Assembly: GCA_019638705.1 (NCBI GenBank)
Contig: JAHBTI010000001.1
Coordinates: forward strand, 124,001 to 188,000
DNA length: 64,000 nt
Reading direction: 5' to 3'
Source: Bacteroidota bacterium
GTDB taxonomy: Bacteria; Bacteroidota; Bacteroidia; B-17B0; Aurantibacillaceae
Shown: piece by piece, positions 7,873 to 16,791 of the stretch
Position numbering within the stretch: position 1 is the stretch's first letter
Layout: each line of letters starts with the position of its first letter
Made by a program: the position numbers and the translations under genes
The notes under the pieces: generated by a model
Told to the model about the DNA's origin: nothing
Seen by the model: the letters and a program-made list of their open reading frames with translations, nothing else
Databases searched by the model: none

Positions 7873-8960
7873 TTTATGTACCTGAAATCCTGATTAGCCT
7901 TAATGCTTTTTACCGAATGATACATGAGCTTAATCACTTCTTCCACATCTTGTTTGTGAACACTCTCCACGGTGGTGTGCATATAGCGCAGCGGCAAGGA
8001 AATTAACGCCGAAGCAACACCGTCGGCTGAGTAGGCAAAAGCATCGGTGTCTGTGCCTGTAAAGCGCGAAGAGGCTTGGCGTTGAACATCAATTTTATTT
8101 TTCTTGGCTGTGTCTATAATTTGTTTCAGCAAATTGTTTTGAACGGCAGGCGCAATACTCAACACCGGTCCTTTGCCACAGGCAATATCACCCTGCGTAA
8201 CTTTGTTCATCATGGGCGTTTGTGTGTCGTGAGTTACATCGGTAACAATGGCTACGTTTGGTTTTATGCGGCGCGAAATCATGGTGGCACCGTTCAAACC
8301 AACTTCTTCCTGCACCGAGTTTACAATGTATAAACCAAACGGCAGTTTGTCTTTTCCTTCTTTTAAAAGACGTGCCACTTCGGCAATCATAAATCCGCCC
8401 ATGCGGTTATCCAAAGCACGACCTGTGTAGTAGCGGTTGTTCAGTTCCATTAATTCGTCCTGAAACGTTACCACATCGCCAATGCAAACGCCCATTTCCG
8501 CTACTTCTTTGTCGGATTTGCAACCGATGTCCAAGAAAATATTTTTCAAACTCGGGGCTTCTTCTTTGGCGGCATCGCGCACATGAATGGCGGGCCACCC
8601 GAACACACCCGGCACAATGCCTTTTTCGGTGTGAATGTTTACGCGCATACTTGGTGCAATTTGGTGGTCGCTGCCACCGTTGCGGCACAAATAAATAAAG
8701 CCCTCTTTGGTAATGTAATGCACAAACCAGCTTATTTCGTCGGCGTGCGCTTCAATCGCCACTTTGTATTCTGCTTTCGGATTAATAACGCCAACCACCG
8801 TGCCGTAAGTATCCACAATGTATTCGTCAATGTAGGGCTTTATGTAATTGAGCCAGATTTTTTGTCCGCTGCTTTCAAAGCCTGTTGGCGCAGCATTGTT
8901 GAGGTATTGGTATAAAAATTTAGCAGAGTTGTTGTTTAAAATTGATTTAACTTTTGTCAT
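7869..8960 (-). CDS. M42 family metallopeptidase
   Basis: A 363-residue dinuclear-metal aminopeptidase of family M42 (often mis-called endoglucanase). Metal and catalytic residues are visible: H72 and D74 in IEAHADEISW, D in GRALDNRMGG, the paired glutamates in VQEEVGLNGA, and D in VTDVTHD, plus the distal histidine in RYMHTTVE. It probably degrades peptides in the cytoplasm as a large oligomer. Transcribed as a separate unit upstream of the GH3 operon. Confidence 0.93.
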   Translation of the reverse strand: MTKVKSILNNNSAKFLYQYLNNAAPTGFESSGQKIWLNYIKPYIDEYIVDTYGTVVGVINPKAEYKVAIEAHADEISWFVHYITKEGFIYLCRNGGSDHQIAPSMRVNIHTEKGIVPGVFGWPAIHVRDAAKEEAPSLKNIFLDIGCKSDKEVAEMGVCIGDVVTFQDELMELNNRYYTGRALDNRMGGFMIAEVARLLKEGKDKLPFGLYIVNSVQEEVGLNGATMISRRIKPNVAIVTDVTHDTQTPMMNKVTQGDIACGKGPVLSIAPAVQNNLLKQIIDTAKKNKIDVQRQASSRFTGTDTDAFAYSADGVASALISLPLRYMHTTVESVHKQDVEEVIKLMYHSVKSIKANQDFRYIK

Positions 8961-9147
8961 AAAATTTAAGTGTTTAGAAACTTTAAATTAACGCAAAATA
9001 AATAGAATTTGAAAGAGGGGGGTGAGGGGGTATTGCTAACTTGTTAGACATACATAAATGAAATCAACTGAAAATCAATCGGTATTTTTTAAAAATGTCT
9101 ATTAAATTGGCAATGCCTGTTTTTATTCCATGCTTCCCAATTATATA

Positions 9148-9352
9148 TTGCCCTTTCAGGGCGTATGGTGTTTTGTTATGGCGGCTCAGGGCAACGCCCT
9201 GAGCTAAGGTATATTTTTGCCTTTCAGGCAAAGGCGCATCACCGAACGGTTGTGTTTAGAGATTTGACAAATTTTAAAAGTTGCAAATCTGCCCCACTTC
9301 GCCCTGAAAGGGCAGCATACATAAAGCGTAAGGTAACGCCTTGCGCTGCATG
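9148..9352. repeat. REP-like palindromic intergenic element
   Basis: The gap 8961-9442 has no gene. It contains GCCCTTTCAGGGC (9150-9162) and its exact complement GCCCTGAAAGGGC (9301-9313), with further inner palindromes: GGGCAACGCCC near 9190 and TTTGCCTTTCAGGCAAA near 9218. Such nested 'CCCTGAAAGGG' elements are common between genes in Bacteroidota and resemble REP sequences. The peptide readable across it is not a gene. Confidence 0.65.
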
Positions 9353-9417
9353 AAAAATACAGCCAATAACGCCTTAATTTTTCAAAACCCCATAGCGAGG
9401 ATATGAAGTTTAAAAAC

Positions 9418-9425
9418 TACCTTTG
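9418..9425 (+). promoter_or_regulatory. -7 promoter box before the 9443 gene
   Basis: TACCTTTG matches TAnnTTTG and lies 17 nt before the ATG. A matching TTTG box at -33 is not evident. Confidence 0.4.
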
Positions 9426-9442
9426 AATAAATTATTTTAAGC

Positions 9443-10774
9443 ATGAAAAATTTTCTCTCTTCCAAAATTTTCAGATTGATTTTTTCAATCGCAGTAGCTG
9501 TAATAGCATATTTAACTTGTCCGCCATGTTTCAGCAAAAGCACGTTGCTTGTGGTGTTGGCAATTATACTTTTAATCATTAACGCTGCCGAGTTCATTGC
9601 CAAATTTGTTTGGCTTACGCACATTGCACGGATTTTAGTCGGAGGCTTGTTTATTTTTTCGGGCTTTATAAAAGCCAATGACCCTTTGGGTTTCAGCTAC
9701 AAGCTGGAAGAATATTTTGAAGTATTTAAAGCCGACACAGGTTTGAGTGTATTTGAATGGTTTGCACACATTTCTTTGCCAATTGCCATTATCATTTGTG
9801 CTTCCGAAATAATTTTAGGATTTCTTCTCTTGCTTGGCTACAAGCGCAATTTAACGCTGTATTTGTTGTTGGCGCAAATTGTATTTTTTACGTTCCTCAC
9901 ATTTTATTCGGCGTGTTACAACAAAGTAACGCATTGCGGTTGCTTCGGCGATTTTTTGCCGTTAAAGCCTTGGGAAAGTTTTTGGAAAGACATTGCGCTC
10001 TTAATTTTAATCACGCTTTTGTTTGCAGGAAAAGACAACATCAAGCCAATATTTTCGCCTATGATTTTGAGTACGCTGTTTATGCTCGGAACGGTTTTAT
10101 CAATCGGGTTTCCGATGTATGCGTACAGAAATTTACCGCCATTGGATTTTCGCGCTTACAAAATCGGCAATAACATTAAAGAGAAAATGCAAAAAGGCGA
10201 AGATTACCAAGACCCGATTTATGAAACCATGCTCGTTTACAAAAACACAAAAACAAATGAGTTGAAAGAATTTACGCAAAACGAATACATGACCTCAAAA
10301 ATTTGGGAAGACACTTTGAACTGGCAATGGGAAGCCACCGACAACAAACTTATTCGCGATGCCGTGAACCCACCAAAGATTACAGATTTTACCGTAAATA
10401 ATTTAGACGGCGAAAACATAACCGATAATTTGCTTAACGATAAAAATTACAGTTTTTGGTTAGTGATTTACGAAACAGAAACTACTGCCGAAGACCAAAC
10501 GTTGATGGCAAAGATTGCAGATTTTTACAAATTAGCTTCGTTGGACAAACATAATTTCATCGCCCTGAGCGCAAGCAGCTACAAACAAATTGACGATTAC
10601 AAACACAAGCACAACGCTTTGTTTGATTTTGCGACTGTAGATAAAATTGTTCTCAAAACCATGATACGCAGCAACCCCGGTTTAATGTTGGTGAAAGACG
10701 GAACGGTAATTATGAACTGGCATCACAACAATTTTCCTACTTACAGTGATGTGAAAGGGAAATACATGAAATAA
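9443..10774 (+). CDS. BT_3928-type DoxX family membrane protein
   Basis: A 443-residue protein with a DoxX/MauE-like membrane half (spans roughly at residues 11-27, 29-48, 53-75, 107-130, 135-155 and 175-215) and a soluble C-terminal half of about 220 residues that looks thioredoxin-like but lacks an obvious CxxC. The IFSGFIKANDPLGFSYKL segment is typical of BT_3928 family members in Bacteroidota. Cysteines in ACYNKVTHCGCFGDFLP between spans may form a redox centre. Role unproven; MauE/DoxX relatives act in periplasmic redox chemistry. Followed after 3 nt by hrpB. Confidence 0.85.
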   Translation: MKNFLSSKIFRLIFSIAVAVIAYLTCPPCFSKSTLLVVLAIILLIINAAEFIAKFVWLTHIARILVGGLFIFSGFIKANDPLGFSYKLEEYFEVFKADTGLSVFEWFAHISLPIAIIICASEIILGFLLLLGYKRNLTLYLLLAQIVFFTFLTFYSACYNKVTHCGCFGDFLPLKPWESFWKDIALLILITLLFAGKDNIKPIFSPMILSTLFMLGTVLSIGFPMYAYRNLPPLDFRAYKIGNNIKEKMQKGEDYQDPIYETMLVYKNTKTNELKEFTQNEYMTSKIWEDTLNWQWEATDNKLIRDAVNPPKITDFTVNNLDGENITDNLLNDKNYSFWLVIYETETTAEDQTLMAKIADFYKLASLDKHNFIALSASSYKQIDDYKHKHNALFDFATVDKIVLKTMIRSNPGLMLVKDGTVIMNWHHNNFPTYSDVKGKYMK

Positions 10775-10777
10775 AAT

Positions 10778-13255
10778 TTGCCTTTCAATCCTTTTGACAT
10801 ACATCTTCCTGTTGCAGAAATCATTCCCGAAGTACAAAAACAACTTTCGGAAGAAAACACGCTCATCGTGAATGCCCCACCGGGCGCAGGAAAAAGTACA
10901 TTATTACCACTCGCGTTAATTCAAGAAACTTGGCTCAATGGCAAAAAAATTATCATGTTAGAGCCTCGCCGTTTGGCGGCAAAAACCATTGCAACGCGCA
11001 TGACTTCGTTGTGGGGCGATGAAGTGGGACAAACAATCGGTTATCGCATTCGTTTTGAAAATAAAGTAAGCGCGCAAACAAAATTGGAAGTTGTAACAGA
11101 GGGAATTTTAACGCGAATGTTGCATCACGATAACGCTTTGGAAGATGTCGGCTTGGTAATTTTTGACGAGTTTCACGAACGTAGTTTACACGCCGATTTG
11201 GCAATGGCTCTCTGCCGCGAAGCACAACAAGTGTTGCGACCTGATTTAAGAATTTTAGTCATGTCGGCAACGCTGAATATGCCGCAACTCACGCAACTTT
11301 TAAAAGCCAAAGCCATTGAAAGCAAAGGCAAACAATTTCCAGTTGAAATTTTTTATGGCAACGATGCCGATGAAACCTTGCTTCCTGAACTCACCGCGAG
11401 AACCGTCATGCGTGCCATGAACGAACATGAGGGTGATGTCTTAGTCTTTTTACCCGGTGAGGGCGAAATAAAAAAGTGCGAAGAAATTTTGCGTGCACAA
11501 CATTCGGAGTTTTCCATTCACCCTTTGTATGGCGCATTGCCGCCGCAAGAACAATTTCTCGCCATTATGCCGAACAAATTCGGCAAGCGAAAAATTGTGT
11601 TGGCAACTTCCATTGCCGAAACGAGTTTAACCATTGAGGGCATTAAAATTGTGGTGGACACTGGTTTTGGGCGCGTGTCGCGTTTTGATATTCGTTCGGG
11701 CTTGTCGCGTTTGGAAACCATACGAATTTCAAAAGATTCGGCTGACCAACGCGCAGGTCGCGCAGGTCGTTTGAGCAGCGGGGTGTGTTACCGTATGTGG
11801 ACACAAGCCACGCAAGCACGTTTGGCGGAACACCGCGTTCCCGAAATTTTGGAAGCAGATTTAACGGCTTTAATGTTGGATATGGCGCAATGGGGCGTTG
11901 CGGATATTCAACAACTCACATGGCTCACACCGCCGCCAAAAGCCGCTTTAGCACAGGCTTCGGAAACCTTACATCAAATTGGCGCGTTGGAAAATAACCG
12001 CGTTACACCGCACGGAAAAGACATTCATAAATTGGCTTGCCATCCGCGTATTGCGCACATGTTGCTCATGGCAGAAGATGAAAAACTAAAACAATTGGCT
12101 ACGGACATTGCCGCCATTTTGGAAGAGCGCGACCCTCTGCCACGCGATACAGGCATTGACATTAATTTGCGCATTGAGGCTTTGCGCCGTGCAAGAAAAA
12201 ATAACAGCCTCAATCGTTTTGCGCGAATAGAAAAAGTTGCTTCTTCTTACAGAAAAATGCTGAACGTGAATGCAGACAATGAAATGGTTGATAGCTTTGA
12301 CACAGGGCTTTTATTGGCTTACGCTTATCCCGAACGTATTGCTTCGGCGCGGGTTGGCAATAACGCGCAGTTTCAATTAGCCAACGGAAAAATTGCCGTG
12401 GCAGGACACAAAGACGATTTAGCGCACGAGCCTTGGCTTGCCGTAGCCCACATGGATTTGCGCGAGGGCTTGGGAAAAATATTTTTGGCTGCACCTTTAA
12501 ATCCCAAAGATTTAATTTCGTTAGTAAAAGAACAGGAAGTTGTAACGTGGGACACGCGGCGCGGTGGATTAATCGCTGCCAAAGAATTAAAAATCGGAAG
12601 CATTGTGTTGCAATCAAAACCATTGAACAATCCCTCACAGGAAAAAATTGTGGAAGCCATTTCAAACGCCATAAAAAATGAGGGCGCAACTTTGTTGGAT
12701 TTTGATGAAACCATGACACAGCTTCAAAACCGAATGTTGAGTTTACGCGCTTGGAACGCTGATGAACATTGGGCAGACGTAAGCACCGAAAATTTATTGC
12801 AAAACAACACATGGTTAGAGCCGTATTTGAAAGACGTGAAAAAAACCGAAGATTTTAAAAAAATAAATTTGGCTGAAGCCTTGTTTCATTCTTTGAATTG
12901 GGAGCAGCAACAAAAATTAAATGCGCTCGCTCCTGCAAAATTGGAAGTGCCAAGCGGTTCAAAAATAACTATTCAATATTTCGCTAACGGCGCAATACCT
13001 GTGCTTTCGGTGCGATTGCAGGAAGTGTTTGGCTTGGCAGATACACCAACAGTTAATAACAGAAAAAACAAAGTAGTGATGCACTTGCTTTCCCCGGGGT
13101 ACAAACCTGTGCAAGTAACATCAGACTTAAAAAGTTTTTGGAACAATTTATATTTTGAAGTGAAAAAAGAATTGCAACGCCGTTACCCAAAACATTCTTG
13201 GCCCGATGACCCTTGGACGGCGGCTGCGGTGGCGAAGGGGAGGAGTTGGAAGTAA
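10778..13255 (+). CDS. hrpB: ATP-dependent helicase HrpB
   Basis: An 825-residue DEAH-box helicase. Walker A APPGAGKS at residues 33-40, Walker B DEFHERSL near 130, motif III SATLN, and motif VI QRAGRAGR are all present. The C-terminal HrpB domain is complete (VRLQEVFGLADTP, HLLSPGYKPVQVTSDL, RYPKHSWPDDP). Role in bacteria is poorly defined; RNA metabolism is assumed. The start used is TTG at 10778, which gives the expected N-terminus, 3 nt after the preceding stop. Probably co-transcribed with the DoxX-type gene. Confidence 0.95.
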   Translation: MPFNPFDIHLPVAEIIPEVQKQLSEENTLIVNAPPGAGKSTLLPLALIQETWLNGKKIIMLEPRRLAAKTIATRMTSLWGDEVGQTIGYRIRFENKVSAQTKLEVVTEGILTRMLHHDNALEDVGLVIFDEFHERSLHADLAMALCREAQQVLRPDLRILVMSATLNMPQLTQLLKAKAIESKGKQFPVEIFYGNDADETLLPELTARTVMRAMNEHEGDVLVFLPGEGEIKKCEEILRAQHSEFSIHPLYGALPPQEQFLAIMPNKFGKRKIVLATSIAETSLTIEGIKIVVDTGFGRVSRFDIRSGLSRLETIRISKDSADQRAGRAGRLSSGVCYRMWTQATQARLAEHRVPEILEADLTALMLDMAQWGVADIQQLTWLTPPPKAALAQASETLHQIGALENNRVTPHGKDIHKLACHPRIAHMLLMAEDEKLKQLATDIAAILEERDPLPRDTGIDINLRIEALRRARKNNSLNRFARIEKVASSYRKMLNVNADNEMVDSFDTGLLLAYAYPERIASARVGNNAQFQLANGKIAVAGHKDDLAHEPWLAVAHMDLREGLGKIFLAAPLNPKDLISLVKEQEVVTWDTRRGGLIAAKELKIGSIVLQSKPLNNPSQEKIVEAISNAIKNEGATLLDFDETMTQLQNRMLSLRAWNADEHWADVSTENLLQNNTWLEPYLKDVKKTEDFKKINLAEALFHSLNWEQQQKLNALAPAKLEVPSGSKITIQYFANGAIPVLSVRLQEVFGLADTPTVNNRKNKVVMHLLSPGYKPVQVTSDLKSFWNNLYFEVKKELQRRYPKHSWPDDPWTAAAVAKGRSWK

Positions 13256-13257
13256 TT

Positions 13258-15417
13258 TTACCACTCCAACGAAAAATTATTTATCGCATCAAGTTCTTTT
13301 ACCAAATCCATAAGCAGTTGCATATCGGCTAAAGGAATAAGCATTTGCTTCAACTGTAAGTTTACTTTTATCAAATACGATGTTTCTGAATTTTGAACAA
13401 TTCTGCTGCTCAATTCAAAATAATTGTTGCTGATGTTTCGCGTAAAACCTGTTGCATTTTTCAGTTGAACAGGTTTGTCAAACTCTAATACAAAATTGTA
13501 AACATCGGTAAAATCAAAATCAAAAAAGTAATCGTGTGTGGGAATTTCGGGAAGAATTTTTGAGCTGAACAGAAACGAAAACCAATGTGTCATATTCAAT
13601 GTGTTTGTTTCGGGTAAAGAAATATTTTCGGAACAATTAAATGTGTACCTGAATGGATAATCGGTGATTTTTGAAGACAAATTAATTTTTGCTTCCGAAG
13701 TAAAAGGCTTGTCGGTACAGCGTTTGAAGTAATACGGTGCAATGGTGGAATCAATAATTTCATTCAAATACAAATGCCTTAATGTTGTTGAAAATTGCCC
13801 CGACAAACTTTCTTTGCCATTGTATTCTGCTTTGCGTTCATCAAGTGAAATTTTTACCGAAGCATTCTCTGTTCTTGTGTTTTCATTAAACGTGCCTTTG
13901 TGAGTTTTAATGAATTTGAAAAATTTAGCACTTTTAATTGTGTCTGTTTCTTGAAAATTCATAGGCAAAAGTGAAGCCACACTTCCTTCCAAATAAAAAG
14001 GTAATTCGTTTGGGTGATAGGAAACACCGCCCGGACGCGACATAAAATAAGTATAAGAATTTTTGTTTGGCACGGCTAAAAGTTCCCATTCATAAAAATA
14101 GTGCGCCCTGTAAAAGGGATTGTGATTGCCATATCGCCCGTCTTGAATGTTTACGAGATAATAAAAAATATTATTATCATAAAAAATGTCTCTTAAAAAC
14201 CAATTACCAAAACTCACCCATCTTCTTTTATTGATGTGTTCTGCTGTGGTAGCATTAATTAAGTGCGATTCATTATAAACAAGTTGATTTCGGGTAATGT
14301 ATCTGAAACTGTTTATGTCGTCAAAAAATGCTTTAAAAAAAGTTGTATTATCAGAATTGTTATGTAACGGAGGAAATTTAGAAATATATTTTCTCAATGC
14401 AAGCCAATAGTTGGCGTTTGATTTTCCATAAAAAGGACGATATATGGTTGTATCCGCAGAAACAACCCATTCAAAATCTTTCGGTTTGTCATATAAAAAA
14501 GGACTGATAAAACCTCCACGATTATATGGAATAAAATAATAGATGAAATTAAAATCCAAAAAAACATGAGGTAATCTTTCCCCTTCAAAACTATTGGCAG
14601 GATAGTTTATCCCGTTCATATTTTTGAAAACGAATTTATCGGTAACAATAATTTTATCTTCTTTTTCTGTTTTTGTTCTTGAAAAACAAGAGTCTTTTAT
14701 GTTTACGGGCAACAAATAGTTGAGGTGAGCCAGTTGTTTATCTACATTGTACGTGAAAGAATAATTTACATTCAGTTTAGGATATTTTGAATAAAAGTAA
14801 AATAAGTTAGAATAGTATGAGCCTCTGAACGAAGCATTGTAATATATCTGAACAACATCTCCTACTTTTAAATTTTGAAGTTGCAAAACTGTAATCTCAT
14901 CATTCAAAAATTCCCCGTCATGTTTCGTCCACTTTACTTGTTCGTATCGGTCTTTAAACTGCATTTGCTGCCACTCTCCCGCTACATACTTTCTTGCAGA
15001 AAATTGTTCTATTTTGTCATCAATGATAAAAGGTGTTTTAATTCTTGATTGTCGTCCTTGCTTAACAAAATAAGAAGTAAACGCCATATCAAAAGATTCG
15101 GGCAGTTTGAAGTTGGATAGTTCCTGCAAACCTTTTTCTGTATTAATACGCAGGGTGATTAACCTCGTAATTTTATTAAATCCCAATTCCGAACGAACCC
15201 CTTGATTACCACCATAGATAAAACGAAAATCTGTTTTGTCGTCAATAAAAACTATGTCGCTGTTTTTATATTTTTCAAAATCATGTGGAATTTCTATGCT
15301 GTCAAATTTATTCCAATCCACAGTTTTCTTTTTGAAGAATGAAGACTGAGGATAAACACTCATGCCATAAAAAAGTGCAAGCATGATGAAATAAAATTTT
15401 GTAAACTTTTTTGGCAT
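13258..15417 (-). CDS. Large secreted protein, DUF3857-like
   Basis: A 719-residue protein with a signal peptide (MPKKFTKFYFIMLALFYGMSVYPQ). The first half resembles the DUF3857 region found before transglutaminase-like domains in Bacteroidota (for example LQLQNLKVGDVVQIYYNASF near residues 180-200). A catalytic Cys-His-Asp triad was not identified, so enzymatic activity is doubtful. Function unknown. It faces hrpB convergently with 2 nt between stops. Confidence 0.75.
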   Translation of the reverse strand: MPKKFTKFYFIMLALFYGMSVYPQSSFFKKKTVDWNKFDSIEIPHDFEKYKNSDIVFIDDKTDFRFIYGGNQGVRSELGFNKITRLITLRINTEKGLQELSNFKLPESFDMAFTSYFVKQGRQSRIKTPFIIDDKIEQFSARKYVAGEWQQMQFKDRYEQVKWTKHDGEFLNDEITVLQLQNLKVGDVVQIYYNASFRGSYYSNLFYFYSKYPKLNVNYSFTYNVDKQLAHLNYLLPVNIKDSCFSRTKTEKEDKIIVTDKFVFKNMNGINYPANSFEGERLPHVFLDFNFIYYFIPYNRGGFISPFLYDKPKDFEWVVSADTTIYRPFYGKSNANYWLALRKYISKFPPLHNNSDNTTFFKAFFDDINSFRYITRNQLVYNESHLINATTAEHINKRRWVSFGNWFLRDIFYDNNIFYYLVNIQDGRYGNHNPFYRAHYFYEWELLAVPNKNSYTYFMSRPGGVSYHPNELPFYLEGSVASLLPMNFQETDTIKSAKFFKFIKTHKGTFNENTRTENASVKISLDERKAEYNGKESLSGQFSTTLRHLYLNEIIDSTIAPYYFKRCTDKPFTSEAKINLSSKITDYPFRYTFNCSENISLPETNTLNMTHWFSFLFSSKILPEIPTHDYFFDFDFTDVYNFVLEFDKPVQLKNATGFTRNISNNYFELSSRIVQNSETSYLIKVNLQLKQMLIPLADMQLLMDLVKELDAINNFSLEW

Positions 15418-15459
15418 AAAAGAAAAACAATAGTAGAAAAATTATTTTATTGAAAAAAA

Positions 15460-15536
15460 CTATTTCCCCTCCAAATCAATCCCCTCATCACCCTCTTTAT
15501 ACGGCATAAACGTAAAAATAAACTGAAACATTTCTC
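15460..15536 (-). pseudogene. Duplicated 3' end of the copper-monooxygenase-like gene
   Basis: On the minus strand this reads EMFQFIFTFMPYKEGDEGID and a few more residues before a stop, nearly the same as the C-terminus of the gene at 16792-18180. By DNA the match covers about 70 bp (15466-15536 against 16794-16864) with a handful of differences. No upstream part of the gene is present: the Fic gene begins where the homology stops. It is a remnant of a paralogue or of a duplication made when the Fic gene arrived. Confidence 0.75.
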
Positions 15537-16676
15537 CTACTTTTTAAAAATTGAAAAATATTCTTCAAAAACAAAAATACGGTTGCGTTTATTTCCTGTC
15601 ATTTCTTTAAGAATATTTTGTGTCCTAAAATCTTCTATCATTTTATATGAAGACACTAACGACAAACCCGTTGCTTTTGAAACCTGTTCAGCGTCCATAA
15701 CAGGTTGTATAAACAAATGGTCGAGCAGTTTTTTTGCGAGCGCAACTTTTTTTCCCATGGCATAAATACGTTTTTCTTCACAGTCTTTTTTAAGTTCCAA
15801 TATTTCTTTCAGCGAACGAATAGAACTTTGCCCTGTTTCAATAACGCCTTGCATAAAAAATAAAAGCCAGTTAAGTAAATCGTTGTGGGTTCTTACACGG
15901 GTAAGGTTGTCGTAATAATACACTCTGTTTTTATCAAAAAAATCCGACAGATACAGAACCGGTTTATGCAATATTTTTTGGTCAACCAAATAGAGTGTAA
16001 TCATCAACCGTCCCAAACGCCCGTTTCCGTCTAAAAAGGGGTGAATGGTTTCAAATTGGTAATGCGCCAAAGCTATTTTCATTATTTGTGTCAATCCCGT
16101 ATCGCGGTTATGTAAAAAATTTTCAAGGTCGCCCATAAGTGGGTTCACTTGTTGCCATACGGGAGGCACAAATGCGGCATTACCGGGATTTTGTCCACCA
16201 ATCCAGTTTTGGCTGCCGCGAAATTCTCCGGGTTGTTTATGTTTACCGCGCACACCCTGCATTAAATCAGCGTGAGCCTGACACAACAATCTTGTGGAAA
16301 TCGGCAGCTTATCCAAACTGCCAAGCGCATTGTTCATGGCAACAATGTAGTTGTTTACTTCGCGCCAATCGTTGCGTTGCTCGGGGTTTATGTCTTTTTC
16401 ATTAAGCAGGGCTTCTTCCATATTGGTTTGCGTACCCTCTATGCGGCTGCTTACCGTAGCTTCTTTTGTTACATACATTCGGATAAAATGGTCAATGTTC
16501 GGCACTAAATCCGAATAAGCATCTAATTGTCCAATCACTAAAGCCGCTTGTTCAGCAAGGCGGGTAAGCGATGAATTGTCCCAAGCGTAAGAGATATTGA
16601 TTAATTCGGGTGCAAATGATTTATAATCAGATTGTTTAACGAAATTTCCGGCTTTAAAGGCTTCTATTTTTACCAT
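15537..16676 (-). CDS. Fic family protein (class II, N-terminal inhibitory helix)
   Basis: A 379-residue putative AMP-transferase that modifies target proteins using ATP. The Fic motif HPFLDGNGRLGR is complete (catalytic H212), and the self-inhibitory (S/T)xxxE(G/N) motif is SSRIEG at residues 76-81, so activity is expected to be switched off by E80. The C-terminal 90 residues form a winged-helix-like region (MDAEQVSKATGLSLVSSYKM). It lies between two copies of its neighbour's 3' end and is preceded by tandem palindromes, suggesting acquisition and autoregulation. The targets are unknown. Confidence 0.92.
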   Translation of the reverse strand: MVKIEAFKAGNFVKQSDYKSFAPELINISYAWDNSSLTRLAEQAALVIGQLDAYSDLVPNIDHFIRMYVTKEATVSSRIEGTQTNMEEALLNEKDINPEQRNDWREVNNYIVAMNNALGSLDKLPISTRLLCQAHADLMQGVRGKHKQPGEFRGSQNWIGGQNPGNAAFVPPVWQQVNPLMGDLENFLHNRDTGLTQIMKIALAHYQFETIHPFLDGNGRLGRLMITLYLVDQKILHKPVLYLSDFFDKNRVYYYDNLTRVRTHNDLLNWLLFFMQGVIETGQSSIRSLKEILELKKDCEEKRIYAMGKKVALAKKLLDHLFIQPVMDAEQVSKATGLSLVSSYKMIEDFRTQNILKEMTGNKRNRIFVFEEYFSIFKK

Positions 16677-16681
16677 GCCTC

Positions 16682-16752
16682 AAAGTTAAATATAAATTTC
16701 ATTATTTAAGTTAAATGGCTAAAAGTTAAATATAGGTTTTCTTATTTAAGTT
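16682..16752 (-). promoter_or_regulatory. Tandem palindromic operator-like repeats before the Fic gene
   Basis: Two direct copies of a 31-nt unit, 16682-16712 and 16722-16752, each with half-sites AAGTTAAATA and TATTTAAGTT. They begin 6 nt upstream of the Fic start codon. Position and symmetry suggest binding sites for a regulator, possibly the winged-helix tail of the Fic protein itself. Confidence 0.5.
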
Positions 16753-16791
16753 TTTGTATCACTTTTTGATAAGGGGAAAATGAACTCAAAC

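Noticed and set aside
8407..8688. 93-residue frame inside the M42 gene, and the similar frame at 8583-8915
   Set aside because: Shadows of the well-supported M42 peptidase gene.
9165..9353. A 62-residue open frame in the REP-like region
   Set aside because: It is translation of palindromic non-coding repeats (GCCCTGAAAGGGC) and appears only as an artefact of them.
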